From NCBI RefSeq assembly GCF_018614055.1, contig NZ_JAGGPB010000001.1, positions 62,001 to 126,000 of the forward strand: 64,000 nucleotides of DNA, read 5' to 3'. The number at the start of each line of letters is the position of its first letter. Positions within the stretch are counted from its first letter, which is position 1. Under the pieces are notes generated by a model. It was not told the DNA's origin, ran no database searches, and saw nothing but the letters and a program-made list of their open reading frames with translations. This document shows positions 8,401 through 16,831 of the stretch, piece after piece. Source of the DNA: Streptomyces sp. ISL-98. Its GTDB lineage: Bacteria; Actinomycetota; Actinomycetes; Streptomycetales; Streptomycetaceae. Both the position numbers and the translations under genes were made by a program.

Positions 8401-9061
8401 GCGGAACTGGCGCTCGGACGCGGACCTGGCCGAGGTGTACGCGGTGTGGGGCGGTTATGCGTACGGGCGCGGGCTCGAGGGACGAGCAGCCCGCGGGGAC
8501 ATGGAGACGGCGTTCCGGCGGATCGCTGTGGCCGCGAAGAATGTCGATACGCGCGAACACGATCTGGTCGATGCCGACGACTACTTCCAGTACCACGGCG
8601 GCATGGTCGCCATGGTGCGTCACCTGACGGGTGAGTCGCCCGAGGCGTATGTGGGTGACAGCGCGACGCCCGACCAGGTGAAGACGCGGACGCTGGGCGA
8701 GGAGACGCACCGGGTGTTCCGGGCGCGGGTGGTCAATCCGCGGTGGATGGCGGCCATGCGCAGGCATGGGTACAAGGGCGCTTTCGAGATGGCCGCGACG
8801 GTGGATTACCTGTTCGGGTACGACGCTACGGCGGGTGTGGTCGACGACTGGATGTACGAGAAGCTCAGCTCCGAGTACGTCTTCGATCCGGAGAACCAGG
8901 ACTTCATGAAGAAGTCCAACCCCTGGGCGCTGCGCGGGATCACGGAGCGGCTTCTCGAGGCGGCCGAGCGTGGGCTGTGGGCGGAGCCGGACGCGGAGAC
9001 GCTGGAGCGGCTGCGGGCGACGTATCTGGAGCTCGAGGGCGACCTGGAAGGTGACGCGTGA
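5411..9061 (+). CDS. cobN: Cobaltochelatase large subunit CobN
   Basis: A 1216-residue CobN/BchH-family subunit that binds the corrin ring (hydrogenobyrinate a,c-diamide in the aerobic pathway) and inserts cobalt, driven by AAA partners. The family core is clear: HMGKHGTMEWLPGKGLGLS near residues 504-522, the metal-handling region FSFKEQGEGDVPVY earlier, and PSRLSWEVGQALADSL near residues 836-851. The length is normal for CobN. It overlaps cobQ by ATGA and is followed 67 bases later by the AAA/VWA subunit. CobN together with the early chelatase CbiX in one locus makes the timing of cobalt insertion ambiguous. Confidence 0.95.
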   Translation: MNTVLLLSTADTDLLAARASGAPYRIGNPTRIDAAGELPALIEGASVAVVRLLGGKRAWEDGLAVLKASGIPTVLLGGETVPDAELMAESSVPAGVVAEALRYLVEGGPGNLVELARFLSDTVLLTGVGFAEPQKMPEWGVHGERAYTEGRPTVGVLFYRAHELSGNTSFVDVLCDQIEAKGANALPVYCGSLRSADPELYEELGKADALIATVLAAGGTRASDASAGGDDEAWDIGALADLNVPVLQGLCLTSSRATWDESDAALSPMDAAMQVAIPEFDGRLITVPFSFKEQGEGDVPVYVADPERAARVAGIAVRHARLAHKPNGEKRLALVFTAYPTKHSRVGNAVGLDTPASAIRVLDALRDAGYGVEGHPDNGDELIHRLINAGGHDVEWLTEEQLAAAPARVPLADYQGWFDKLEPELRDGMLEHWGEAPGQLYVDGDEIVLASLQFGNVVVMIQPPRGFGENPIAIYHDPDMPPSHHYMAAYQWLENSFGADAIIHMGKHGTMEWLPGKGLGLSAGCGPDAVMGELPLIYPFIVNDPGEGTQAKRRGHATVVDHLVPPMARADTYGDLAKLEQLLDEYALVSDLDPAKAPAVRAQIWTLVTAAQLHHDLHLDEQPDDDDFDEFVMHIDGYLCEIKDVQIRDGLHVLGGGPEAEPRVNLVLAVLRASQVWGGKANALPGLRACLAEHFGLVEKELLGEPGAAVKVADGLTALVDGPARTGADAIDLLEQLCRRLAEGMEERRWDATEAAGLVDEVLGVELPDAVAVLRFACDEVVPRLARTTDEIGNILHALDGGYVPAGPSGSPTRGLVNVLPTGRNFYSVDPKAIPSRLSWEVGQALADSLVARYLTDTGEYPKSVGLTVWGTSAMRTQGDDIAEILALLGCRPVWDDASRRVTGFDVVPLEELGRPRIDVTVRISGFFRDAFPHVVGLIDDAVRTVAELDEPGDRNFVRAHADEDTAEHGDRRRATARIFGSKPGAYGAGLLPLIDARNWRSDADLAEVYAVWGGYAYGRGLEGRAARGDMETAFRRIAVAAKNVDTREHDLVDADDYFQYHGGMVAMVRHLTGESPEAYVGDSATPDQVKTRTLGEETHRVFRARVVNPRWMAAMRRHGYKGAFEMAATVDYLFGYDATAGVVDDWMYEKLSSEYVFDPENQDFMKKSNPWALRGITERLLEAAERGLWAEPDAETLERLRATYLELEGDLEGDA

Positions 9062-9128
9062 GGGCGCCTGCGGGCTTGTTCCCCCGCCCCGCGCCTTCCC
9101 GCAATCCGCTTGATCTGGAGGCTTCCTC

Positions 9129-11135
9129 GTGAGTACGCCTTATCCCTTTACTGCCATCGTCGGACAGGACGATCTGCGGCTCGGTCTCCTGCTGAACGCT
9201 GTCTCGCCCGCCGTCGGTGGCGTGCTCGTACGTGGTGAGAAGGGCACCGCCAAGTCGACTGCGGTACGTGCCCTTTCGGCGCTTATACCGGAAGTTGCCG
9301 TTGTCGCCGGGTGTCGGTTCTCTTGTGCGCCCGGGGCGCCCGACCCGGCGTGTCCCGACGGACCGCACGAGGTTGCGAGCGGCACGTCGCGGGCCGCTCG
9401 GATGGTTGAGCTGCCCGTCGGCGCGTCCGAGGACCGGCTCGTCGGTGCGCTCGACATCGAGCGGGCGCTGGCCGAAGGCGTCAAGGCCTTCGAGCCGGGG
9501 CTGCTCGCCGACGCGCACCGCGGGATTCTGTACGTCGACGAGGTCAACCTGCTGCACGACCACCTGGTCGACCTGCTGCTGGACGCCGCTGCCATGGGCG
9601 CGTCGTACGTCGAGCGTGAAGGTGTTTCCGTACGGCACGCCTCCCGCTTTCTGCTCGTCGGGACCATGAACCCCGAAGAGGGCGAGCTGCGGCCGCAGTT
9701 GCTCGACCGGTTCGGGCTGACCGTGGAGGTGGCCGCGTCCCGGGAGACCGATCAGCGGGTGGAGGTCGTACGGCGAAGGCTTGCGTACGACGACGATCCG
9801 GCCGCGTTTGCCGCGAAGTGGGCCGGTGAAGAGGCCGCGCTGCGGGCCCGGATCGTGGGTGCGCGGGCGTTGCTGCCCGACGTGCGGCTGGGGGACGGTG
9901 CGTTGCGGCAGATCGCCGCCACCTGCGCGGCCTTCGAGGTCGACGGTATGCGGGCCGACATTGTGATGGCCCGGACTGCTACCGCTCTGGCCGCTTGGGC
10001 GGGGCGCACCGACGTAATAGCTGAGGATGTGCGGCAGGCCGCGTTGCTGGCGCTTCCGCACCGGCGTCGGCGCAACCCGTTCGACGCGCCGGGGCTCGAC
10101 GAGGACAAGCTCGACGACACGCTGGAGCAGAACAGCGGATCCGAGGACGACGATCCTGATCCCGACGGGCCCGGTGGGGGTGGGCAGCCGCCGCAGGGTG
10201 ATGGCGGCGGGGCGTCCGACGCGCCGGATCAGCCCGGTGAGGCCGAGCCCGAGGCCGGGGAGGGGCAGCAGGCTCCCGCCGGGTCCGGTGGCGAGCAGGC
10301 TGCCGCCAGGGCGGGTGAGCCGTTCCGCACGAAGGTGCTGAGCGTGCCCGGTCTGGGCGAGGGTGCTGCGGGGCGCCGGTCCCGTGCGCGTACCGAGCAC
10401 GGGCGTACGACGGGTGCCCGGCGGCCTCAAGGGGCGCTCACCAAGCTGCACTTGGCGGCCACCGTGCAGGCCGCCGCGCCGCATCAGCGGGCGCGGGGGC
10501 GCAGTGGGCGCGGTCTGGTGGTGCGCCGCGACGATCTGCGGCAGGCGACGCGGGAGGGGCGCGAGGGGAACCTCGTGCTGTTCGTCGTGGACGCGTCCGG
10601 GTCGATGGCTGCCCGGCAGCGGATGAGCGCGGTCAAGGGGGCTGTTCTTTCGCTGCTGCTCGACGCCTATCAGCGGCGGGACAAGGTGGGGCTGGTGACG
10701 TTCCGGGGGAAGGACGCGGAGCTTGTGCTTCCGCCTACGTCGTCCGTGGATGCGGCCGCCGCCCGGCTGGAGATCCTGCCCACGGGCGGGCGTACGCCGC
10801 TGTCGGCGGGGCTGTTGAAAGCACATGACGTGCTGCGTGTGGAGCGGTTGCGGGATCCGTCGCGGCGTCCGCTGCTGGTCGTCGTGACCGACGGGCGGGC
10901 GACCGGCGGGCCGGAGCCGGTGGCTCTGGCCGCGCGGGCGGCCCGGCTGCACGAGGTGGAGGGTGTCGCCTCGGTGGTCGTGGACTGCGAGTCCGGGCCC
11001 GTACGGCTCGGTCTGGCCGGTGATCTGGCGCGTGAACTGGGCGGCAGCGCCGTCACGCTCGACGAGCTGCGGGCCGACAGCATTGCCGGGCTCGTCAAGG
11101 ACGTACAGGGAACGAACAGCAGGAGGGCAGCCTGA
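9129..11135 (+). CDS. ChlI/ChlD-like chelatase ATPase subunit (AAA+ with VWA)
   Basis: A 668-residue fusion of a magnesium-chelatase-type AAA+ motor and a von Willebrand A domain, the presumed partner of CobN. The GTG start is preceded by GGAGG. Walker A is GEKGTAKST near residues 36-44, and GILYVDEVNLL near residue 135 is Walker B. A flexible acidic, Gly/Pro-rich linker covers about residues 335-400. The VWA domain begins near 475 with the MIDAS motif DASGS (near 482-486). One polypeptide therefore covers the roles that CobS and CobT play in Pseudomonas-type chelatases. The stop overlaps the cobO start (TGATG). The family is certain; the pairing with CobN is inferred from context. Confidence 0.9.
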   Translation: MSTPYPFTAIVGQDDLRLGLLLNAVSPAVGGVLVRGEKGTAKSTAVRALSALIPEVAVVAGCRFSCAPGAPDPACPDGPHEVASGTSRAARMVELPVGASEDRLVGALDIERALAEGVKAFEPGLLADAHRGILYVDEVNLLHDHLVDLLLDAAAMGASYVEREGVSVRHASRFLLVGTMNPEEGELRPQLLDRFGLTVEVAASRETDQRVEVVRRRLAYDDDPAAFAAKWAGEEAALRARIVGARALLPDVRLGDGALRQIAATCAAFEVDGMRADIVMARTATALAAWAGRTDVIAEDVRQAALLALPHRRRRNPFDAPGLDEDKLDDTLEQNSGSEDDDPDPDGPGGGGQPPQGDGGGASDAPDQPGEAEPEAGEGQQAPAGSGGEQAAARAGEPFRTKVLSVPGLGEGAAGRRSRARTEHGRTTGARRPQGALTKLHLAATVQAAAPHQRARGRSGRGLVVRRDDLRQATREGREGNLVLFVVDASGSMAARQRMSAVKGAVLSLLLDAYQRRDKVGLVTFRGKDAELVLPPTSSVDAAAARLEILPTGGRTPLSAGLLKAHDVLRVERLRDPSRRPLLVVVTDGRATGGPEPVALAARAARLHEVEGVASVVVDCESGPVRLGLAGDLARELGGSAVTLDELRADSIAGLVKDVQGTNSRRAA

Positions 11136-11734
11136 TGCCGCAGGGACAGCCGAGCGTCGTACCGGAAGACGGGCTCACCACGCGCCAGCGGCGCAACCGG
11201 CCGCTCGTCGTCGTGCACACGGGGATCGGGAAGGGCAAGTCGACCGCAGCCTTCGGGCTTGCGCTGCGGGCCTGGAATCAGGGGTGGCCGATCGGGGTGT
11301 TCCAGTTCGTCAAGTCGGCGAAGTGGAAGGTCGGCGAGGAGAACGCGCTGAAGGTGCTGGGCGCGAGCGGCGAGGGCGGGTCCGTCGCCTGGCACAAGAT
11401 GGGCGAGGGCTGGTCGTGGGTGCAGCGCGACTCGCAGCTCGACAACGAGGCGGCGGCGCGTGAGGGGTGGGAGCAGGTCAAGCGGGACCTGGCCGCCGAG
11501 ACGTACAAGCTCTATGTGCTGGACGAGTTTGCTTACCCGATGCACTGGGGGTGGGTGGACGTCGATGAGGTGGTCGAGGTGCTGCGGGACCGGCCGGGGA
11601 CGCAGCATGTCGTGATTACCGGGCGCAACGCTCCCGAGAAACTGGTCGAGGCCGCTGACCTGGTGACCGACATGTCGAAGGTCAAGCACCCGATGGACGC
11701 GGGCCAGAAGGGGCAGCGGGGCATCGAGTGGTAG
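11135..11734 (+). CDS. cobO: Corrinoid adenosyltransferase CobO (BtuR/CobA type)
   Basis: A 199-residue ATP:cob(I)yrinate a,c-diamide adenosyltransferase that forms the cobalt-carbon bond to adenosine. The P-loop GIGKGKSTAAFGLALRAWN lies near residues 29-47, and YVLDEFAYPMHWGWVD near 128-143 holds the Walker B-like acidic residues. The C-terminal MSKVKHPMDAGQKGQRGIEW is typical of CobO. It starts on the last base of the preceding stop codon (TGATG), and its own end overlaps the GTG of cobB by 7 bases, which indicates tight translational coupling. Confidence 0.94.
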   Translation: MPQGQPSVVPEDGLTTRQRRNRPLVVVHTGIGKGKSTAAFGLALRAWNQGWPIGVFQFVKSAKWKVGEENALKVLGASGEGGSVAWHKMGEGWSWVQRDSQLDNEAAAREGWEQVKRDLAAETYKLYVLDEFAYPMHWGWVDVDEVVEVLRDRPGTQHVVITGRNAPEKLVEAADLVTDMSKVKHPMDAGQKGQRGIEW

Positions 11735-13083
11735 CACGTCTTGTTGTCGCGGCGCCGTCGTCGGGGAGTGGGAAGACCACTGTCGCGACGGGGCTGATGG
11801 CTGCCTTCGCGGCCCGGGGACTGCGCGTTTCGCCGCACAAGGTGGGGCCCGACTACATCGACCCCGGGTATCACGCGCTGGCCACCGGGCGGCCCGGGCG
11901 CAATCTTGATGCGTATCTGTGCGGGACCGATTTGGTCGCGCCGTTGTTCGCTCATGGGGCTTCCGGGTGCGACGTGGCAGTCGTCGAGGGCGTGATGGGG
12001 ATGTACGACGGGGCGTCGGGGCAAGGTGAACTCGCGTCCACGGCGCAGATTTCCAAGCTGCTGCGGGCCCCGGTGGTGCTGGTCGTCGATGCGTCTTCGC
12101 AGTCGCGGTCGGTGGCGGCGCTGGTGCACGGCTTCGCGTCGTGGGATCCGGAGGTGCGGATCGGCGGGGTGATCCTGAACAAGGTGGGCTCGGAGCGGCA
12201 CGAGGAGTTGCTGCGGGAGGCGCTGGACGCGTCCGGGGTGCCGGTGCTGGGGGCTTTGCGGCGGGCGAAGCAGGTGCGGACGCCTTCGCGGCACCTTGGG
12301 CTGGTGCCGGTCGCCGAGCGGCGGGCGGATGCGCTGGAGGCGGTTGCTGCGCTGGCGGAGCAGGTGCGGGTGGGGTGTGACCTGGATGCGGTGCTCGCCC
12401 TGGCCCGGAGTGCGCCGGAGCTCGGCGTGGCTGCGTGGGAGCCCGGGGGTGGGCCTGCCGCGGAGGGGCCGAGTTCGTCTGCGCGGCCTGTTGTGGCCGT
12501 CGCCTCCGGGGCCGCGTTCACGTTCTCGTACGCCGAGCACGCGGAGTTGCTCGCCGCCGCCGGGGCCGAGGTCGTGCCGTTCGATCCCCTCCGGGACGAG
12601 CGGCTGCCCGACGGGACCCGGGGGCTCGTCATCGGCGGCGGCTTTCCCGAGGTGTACGCCCCGGAGCTGTCCGGCAATGAGCCGTTGCGCAAGGCCGTTG
12701 CCGAGCTGGCGTTGTCCGGGGCGCCCGTTGCAGCCGAGTGTGCCGGGTTGCTCTATTTGTCGCGGTCTCTCGACGGGCAGCCCATGTGCGGGGTGCTCGA
12801 TGCGGAGGCGCGGATGTCGGAGCGGCTGACGCTGGGGTATCGGGAAGCGGTTGCGGTTTCCGACAGTTCGCTCGCCGCCGTCGGGACTCGGATGCGGGGG
12901 CACGAGTTTCACCGGACGGTGATCGAGCCCGGGGCCGGTGCGGCTCCCGCCTGGGGGATGCATCTTCCCGAGCGGCGGGTCGAGGGGTTCGTACAACAGG
13001 GTGTGCATGCCAGCTATCTGCATACCCACTGGGCTGCCGATCCCGGCATGGCCAAGAGATTTGTCGAGAGGTGCGCGGGATGA
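11728..13083 (+). CDS. cobB: Cobyrinate a,c-diamide synthase CobB/CbiA
   Basis: A 451-residue glutamine-dependent amidotransferase that amidates the a and c side chains. The start is GTG 11728. The N-terminal ATPase domain opens with APSSGSGKTTVATGLM (residues 6-21) and HKVGPDYIDPGYH. The C-terminal glutaminase-like domain contains GGGFPEVYA and AAECAGLLYLS (nucleophile Cys near residue 337), with the distal HTHWA near the end. It overlaps cobI by ATGA. CobB (hydrogenobyrinate) and CbiA (cobyrinate) cannot be separated from sequence alone, and this locus has marks of both routes. Confidence 0.93.
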   Translation: MVARLVVAAPSSGSGKTTVATGLMAAFAARGLRVSPHKVGPDYIDPGYHALATGRPGRNLDAYLCGTDLVAPLFAHGASGCDVAVVEGVMGMYDGASGQGELASTAQISKLLRAPVVLVVDASSQSRSVAALVHGFASWDPEVRIGGVILNKVGSERHEELLREALDASGVPVLGALRRAKQVRTPSRHLGLVPVAERRADALEAVAALAEQVRVGCDLDAVLALARSAPELGVAAWEPGGGPAAEGPSSSARPVVAVASGAAFTFSYAEHAELLAAAGAEVVPFDPLRDERLPDGTRGLVIGGGFPEVYAPELSGNEPLRKAVAELALSGAPVAAECAGLLYLSRSLDGQPMCGVLDAEARMSERLTLGYREAVAVSDSSLAAVGTRMRGHEFHRTVIEPGAGAAPAWGMHLPERRVEGFVQQGVHASYLHTHWAADPGMAKRFVERCAG

Positions 13084-13841
13084 GCGGGATGATCACAAAG
13101 CTGACCGGTGTCGGCGTCGGGCCCGGCGACCCTGAGCTGGTGACCGTAAAGGGCGTCAATGCCCTTCGGGACGCGGCCGTCGTGGTCGTACCGGTCATGG
13201 CTGCGGCCGATGGAACAGATGTCGGCGAACCCGGCCGGGCCGAGGCGACCGTGCTGCATTACGTCGATGCGGCAAAGGTCGTCCGGGTCGTCTTCGCGCT
13301 CAATGAGCGTGAGGACCGGGCGCGGCGCGAAGCCGCCTGGGACGCGGCGGGGTCGCGCGTCGCCGAACTGCTGCGTGCGCACGGCACGGTGGCGTTCGCG
13401 ACGATCGGTGATCCCAACGTCTACTCGACGTTCACCTATCTCGCGCAGACGATCCTCGGTCTGGTCCCCGGTACCGAGGTGGTGACTGTGCCCGGCATCA
13501 CCGCCATGCAGGATCTGGCGGCCCGCAGTGGTGCCGTCCTGACCGAGGGTACGGAGCCGCTGACCCTCGTTCCCGTGACAGCCGGTTCGGCTGTGCTGAA
13601 GGAGGCCCTTGAGGGGCCCGGGACGGTCGTGGCGTACAAGTTCGGGCGGCTGGCCGGCGAGGTGGCGACCGCGCTGCGCGAGACCGGGCGTGCCGAGGAC
13701 GCGGTGTGGGGGTCCGCGCTCGGGCTGGCCGAGGAATCGATTCGGCCTGCGTCGGAGCTCGCCGACGGCGATTCGCTTCCGTATCTCTCGACTCTCATCG
13801 CGCCCGCGCGGCGCGACGGTCGGCGCGGAGGCAAGTTGTGA
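13080..13841 (+). CDS. cobI: Precorrin-2 C20-methyltransferase CobI/CbiL
   Basis: A 253-residue SAM-dependent methyltransferase of the tetrapyrrole methylase fold that adds the C20 methyl group to (cobalt-)precorrin-2. The N-terminus GVGVGPGDPELVTVKGVNAL is the first SAM-binding block, followed by TIGDPNVYSTFTYL near residues 108-121 and the VPGITAMQDLAARSG block near 138-152. It starts in the stop of cobB (ATGA) and is the last gene of the first operon. The next gene is on the opposite strand and ends two bases away. The GTG at 12738 and other upstream starts would lie inside cobB and are rejected. Confidence 0.93.
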   Translation: MSGMITKLTGVGVGPGDPELVTVKGVNALRDAAVVVVPVMAAADGTDVGEPGRAEATVLHYVDAAKVVRVVFALNEREDRARREAAWDAAGSRVAELLRAHGTVAFATIGDPNVYSTFTYLAQTILGLVPGTEVVTVPGITAMQDLAARSGAVLTEGTEPLTLVPVTAGSAVLKEALEGPGTVVAYKFGRLAGEVATALRETGRAEDAVWGSALGLAEESIRPASELADGDSLPYLSTLIAPARRDGRRGGKL

Positions 13842-13843
13842 GA

Positions 13844-14614
13844 TCAGGCCGCGACGCCCACCACCAGCCAGATGAAGGCCACTCCCGCGACCGTGCACAG
13901 CAGCGTGGAGCGGGCCGGGTGTTCGTGGTGGGCCTCGGGGAGGATTTCGGCGGCCGCGAGGTAGAGCAGGGCGCCGCCGAAGAAGCCCAGATAGCTTCCG
14001 AGGAGTTCCTCCGGAAGGGTGAACAGCGAGGTGGACGCCGCGCCGATCACGGGCGCCAGGGCGTCCGCGATCAGCATCGCCACGGCCTTGCTGCGCTTGT
14101 TTCCGTACAGGCTCGTGAGCGTGTACGTGTTGAATCCGTCGGCGAAATCGTGGGTGACGACGGCGAGCGCGACGGTCGTGCCCATGCCTTCGCCGACCTG
14201 GAATGCCGCGCCGATCGCGATGCCGTCCATCAGGCTGTGGCCGACCATGGCCGCCGCTGCCGTCAGCCCGACCTGAGGGGTGCGCCCTCCCGCCGCCCGA
14301 CCACCACCCCTGGCCGAGGCGCTTCGCGCCGCTGTGACATGCGCGCCGTGTGCCGCCCGGCGTACGGCGAGCAGGCGTTCCACCAGGTGGGCCGCCAGAA
14401 AGCCGCCGACGAACAGCAGCAGGGCCTGTGGCACCCCGTACAGATCGTCGCCCGCGGCCTCCATCGCCTCCGGCAGCAGGTCCAGGCCGACGACGCCGAG
14501 CATCAGCCCGCCCGCCAGGCCCAGCACCAAGTGGCGGCGGTCGGTGACGCGCTGGGCGACCCACCCGCCGAACAGCGTCATGAAGAACGCGCCGAGCGCG
14601 ACGAAAACCGCCAT
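13844..14614 (-). CDS. ZIP-family divalent metal transporter
   Basis: A 256-residue ZIP protein with about eight hydrophobic segments and a variable Arg/Ala-rich cytoplasmic loop near residues 87-112. The metal-binding helices IV and V are recognisable: MVGHSLMDGIAIGAAF near residues 123-138 and VTHDFADGFNT near 153-163. The GGLMLGVVGLDLLPEAM segment near 35-51 is also typical. The gene lies between the two cobalamin operons on the opposite strand, tail to tail with cobI and head to head with cobM. ZIPs usually import zinc, iron or manganese. Its placement raises the possibility of cobalt or zinc supply for corrinoid synthesis, but only the family is shown by the sequence. Confidence 0.85.
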   Translation of the reverse strand: MAVFVALGAFFMTLFGGWVAQRVTDRRHLVLGLAGGLMLGVVGLDLLPEAMEAAGDDLYGVPQALLLFVGGFLAAHLVERLLAVRRAAHGAHVTAARSASARGGGRAAGGRTPQVGLTAAAAMVGHSLMDGIAIGAAFQVGEGMGTTVALAVVTHDFADGFNTYTLTSLYGNKRSKAVAMLIADALAPVIGAASTSLFTLPEELLGSYLGFFGGALLYLAAAEILPEAHHEHPARSTLLCTVAGVAFIWLVVGVAA

Positions 14615-14714
14615 GTGCTCTTGCTAGCCGATTGCCCCTCTGCTTCGCACATCCAACTTCCGCCCCGTTTCATCCGATTCGCCTGATTCACCCCGTTTCG
14701 AGAGGACCCCACTC

Positions 14715-15560
14715 ATGGCCGATGCCCCCACCGGCAAGGTGACCTTCGTCGGCGCCGGCCCTGGCGCCGCCGACCTGCTGACCTTCCGCGCCGCGCGCGC
14801 CATCGCCGAAGCCGATGTCGTGATCTGGGCGGCGAGCCTGGTGCAGGCAGAGATCCTGGAGCACGCGCGCGAGGGCGCCGAGATCCTGGACTCGGCGGCG
14901 ATGTCCCTGGAGGACGTGGTCGCGGTGTACGAGCGGGCTCTGCGGGACGGTCTGAAGGTCGCCCGCGTGCACTCCGGCGACCCCGCCCTGTGGGGTGGCA
15001 CGCAGGAGCAGGTCGACCGGTGCGACGAGCTCGGCCTGGCCGTCGAGATCGTGCCGGGCGTCTCGTCCTTCTCGGCGGTCGCCGCGATCGCACAGCGCGA
15101 GCTGACGATTCCCGAGGTCGCGCAGTCCGTGATCCTGACCCGCCTCGGCGGCGGCAAGACGCCGATGCCGCCCGGTGAGGAAGTGCGGGAGTTCGCGCGG
15201 CACGGCACGACGATGGCCGTGTTCCTGTCGGCGGCCCGGTCGGGGCAGCTGACGACGGAGCTGCTGGAGGGCGGCTACCCGACGGACACCCCGGTCGTCA
15301 TCGCGTACCAGGTCACCTGGCCGGAGGAGTTGGTGCTGCGGTGCACCATCGCGACGCTGGAGGAGACGGTGAAGGAGCACAAGCTCTGGAAGCACACGCT
15401 CTTCCTGGTGGGGCCCGCGCTGGCCGCGTCCGGCACGCGCTCGCACCTCTACCACCCCGGGCACTTCCACGGCTTCCGGCGGGCCGACCTGACGGCGCGG
15501 GCCGCGCTGCGGGCGGCGCAGAAGTCCGCAGAGGTGAGTGCGGAGAAGTCCGGGTCATGA
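14715..15560 (+). CDS. cobM: Precorrin-4 C11-methyltransferase CobM/CbiF
   Basis: A 281-residue SAM-dependent tetrapyrrole methylase that methylates C11. Seen in order: VTFVGAGPGAADLLTFRAARAI near residues 9-30, VHSGDPALWGGTQEQ near 92-106, and IVPGVSSFSAVAAIAQRELTIPEVAQSVILTR near 114-145, all characteristic of CobM. The ATG has GAGAGGA upstream. It heads the second cob operon, about 100 bases from the divergent ZIP gene. I see no riboswitch in that gap, so this operon may be regulated differently from the cobD operon. It overlaps cobL by ATGA. Confidence 0.94.
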   Translation: MADAPTGKVTFVGAGPGAADLLTFRAARAIAEADVVIWAASLVQAEILEHAREGAEILDSAAMSLEDVVAVYERALRDGLKVARVHSGDPALWGGTQEQVDRCDELGLAVEIVPGVSSFSAVAAIAQRELTIPEVAQSVILTRLGGGKTPMPPGEEVREFARHGTTMAVFLSAARSGQLTTELLEGGYPTDTPVVIAYQVTWPEELVLRCTIATLEETVKEHKLWKHTLFLVGPALAASGTRSHLYHPGHFHGFRRADLTARAALRAAQKSAEVSAEKSGS

Positions 15561-16831
15561 TCACTGTTGTGGGTACGGGGACGGGCGCCCCGCTCTCCCC
15601 CGACGCCCGTGCGGCGCTCGACGCCGCCGGGCTTGTCGTCGGCGGGCGGCGCCACCTGGACGCCGCCGGGCTGCCCGACGGCACGGCCCGGGTGGTGCTC
15701 GGGCCGCTCGCGCCCGCGCTGGACGCGGTCGCGGAGCATCTGGCCAAGCACGCGGAGGCGGGGGTCGTGGTGCTGGCCTCCGGCGATCCCGGGTTCTTCG
15801 GGATCGTACGGGCGCTGGCCGAGCGCTTCGGCGCGGACGCTCTGGATGTACGGCCCGGGGCCCCCTCCGTCGCGGTCGCCTTCGCGCGGCTCGGGCTGCC
15901 GTGGGACGACGCGGTCGTCGTCAGCGCGCACGGGCGGGCGCTGCGGACCGCCGTGAACGTGTGCCGGGCGCACCCGAAGACGGCCGTCCTGACCGGGCCC
16001 GGCGCCGGGCCCGCCGAACTGGGCGCCGCGCTCGCCCGTACCGGCATTCCGCGCACCCTCATCGTCGCTTCCGCGCTCGGCGACCCGGCGGGCGAGAGCG
16101 TCGAGCGCCTCTCCCCCGCCGAGGCCGCGGCGCGCGACTGGCCGGGGGCGGTCAGCGTCGTCGTATGCCTGGACGAGGCGCGGGCGCTGGCGCCGGTCCA
16201 GCGGACGGTCGCCGGGCACGGTGTGGTGCCCGGCGGATGGGCCCTGCCCGAGGACGCGTTCGAGCACCGCGACTCGATGATCACCAAGTACGAGGTACGG
16301 GCCCTGGCACTGGCCAGGCTCGGCCCCCGCCTCGGCGACCTGGTGTGGGACATCGGCGCCGGGTCGGGATCCGTGGCCGTGGAGTGCGCGCGGCTCGGTG
16401 CGGCCGCGGTCGCCGTGGAGCAGACCCACGACGGAGTCGAGCGCGTCCGGGCGAACGCCGCCGCGCACGGCGTGGACGTACAGACGATGCACGGCGCGGC
16501 GCCCACGGTGCTGTCCCAGCTGCCCGAGCCCGACGCGGTGTTCATCGGCGGCGGCGGGCGCGAACTGCCCGCCATCGTCGCGGCGTGCGCCCGGCGTGCG
16601 CGGCGCACGGTCGTCGTCGCCCTGGCGGCGCTCGACAGGGTGCCCGCGGTACGCGCCGCCCTGTCGGCCGCCGGCTTCGAACCCGAGGGCGTACTGCTGC
16701 AGTCGTCCCGCCTCGCGCCGCTGCCCGGGGACGTGACCCGGCTCGCGGCGGCCAATCCCGTCTTCCTGCTGTGGGGTCATCGCCCCGCAGAACCCGTAGC
16801 AGAACCCGTAATTGAAGGAGCAGTTCAGTGA
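15557..16831 (+). CDS. cobL: Precorrin-6Y C5,15-methyltransferase (decarboxylating) CobL
   Basis: A 424-residue fusion that methylates C5 and C15 and decarboxylates the C12 acetate. The N-terminal CbiE-like half (about 1-205) starts ITVVGTGTGAPLSPDA and includes ASGDPGFFGIVRALAERFG. The C-terminal CbiT-like half (about 225-415) is a Rossmann methyltransferase with VWDIGAGSGSVAVECARLGA near residues 264-283. I chose ATG 15557 because it overlaps the cobM stop; upstream frame extension lies within cobM. Its stop overlaps the GTG of the cbiG-cobJ gene. Confidence 0.93.
   Translation: MITVVGTGTGAPLSPDARAALDAAGLVVGGRRHLDAAGLPDGTARVVLGPLAPALDAVAEHLAKHAEAGVVVLASGDPGFFGIVRALAERFGADALDVRPGAPSVAVAFARLGLPWDDAVVVSAHGRALRTAVNVCRAHPKTAVLTGPGAGPAELGAALARTGIPRTLIVASALGDPAGESVERLSPAEAAARDWPGAVSVVVCLDEARALAPVQRTVAGHGVVPGGWALPEDAFEHRDSMITKYEVRALALARLGPRLGDLVWDIGAGSGSVAVECARLGAAAVAVEQTHDGVERVRANAAAHGVDVQTMHGAAPTVLSQLPEPDAVFIGGGGRELPAIVAACARRARRTVVVALAALDRVPAVRAALSAAGFEPEGVLLQSSRLAPLPGDVTRLAAANPVFLLWGHRPAEPVAEPVIEGAVQ

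Noticed and set aside
6440..8767. 775-codon open frame on the minus strand
   Set aside because: It is the antisense shadow of cobN, produced by third-position GC bias. The translation is Arg/His/Leu/Val-rich with no family pattern.
10120..10330. Repetitive GC-rich stretch that looks like a tandem repeat
   Set aside because: It encodes the acidic, Gly/Pro-rich linker of the chelatase ATPase subunit and stays in frame.
8940..10952. 670-codon open frame on the minus strand
   Set aside because: It is the antisense of cobN's end and the AAA/VWA chelatase gene. The plus-strand frame has Walker and MIDAS motifs, the minus one has none.
13706..14686. 326-codon plus-strand frame opposite the ZIP gene
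   Set aside because: The minus frame has ZIP metal-site motifs. The plus frame is low-complexity Arg/Gly/Ala shadow.
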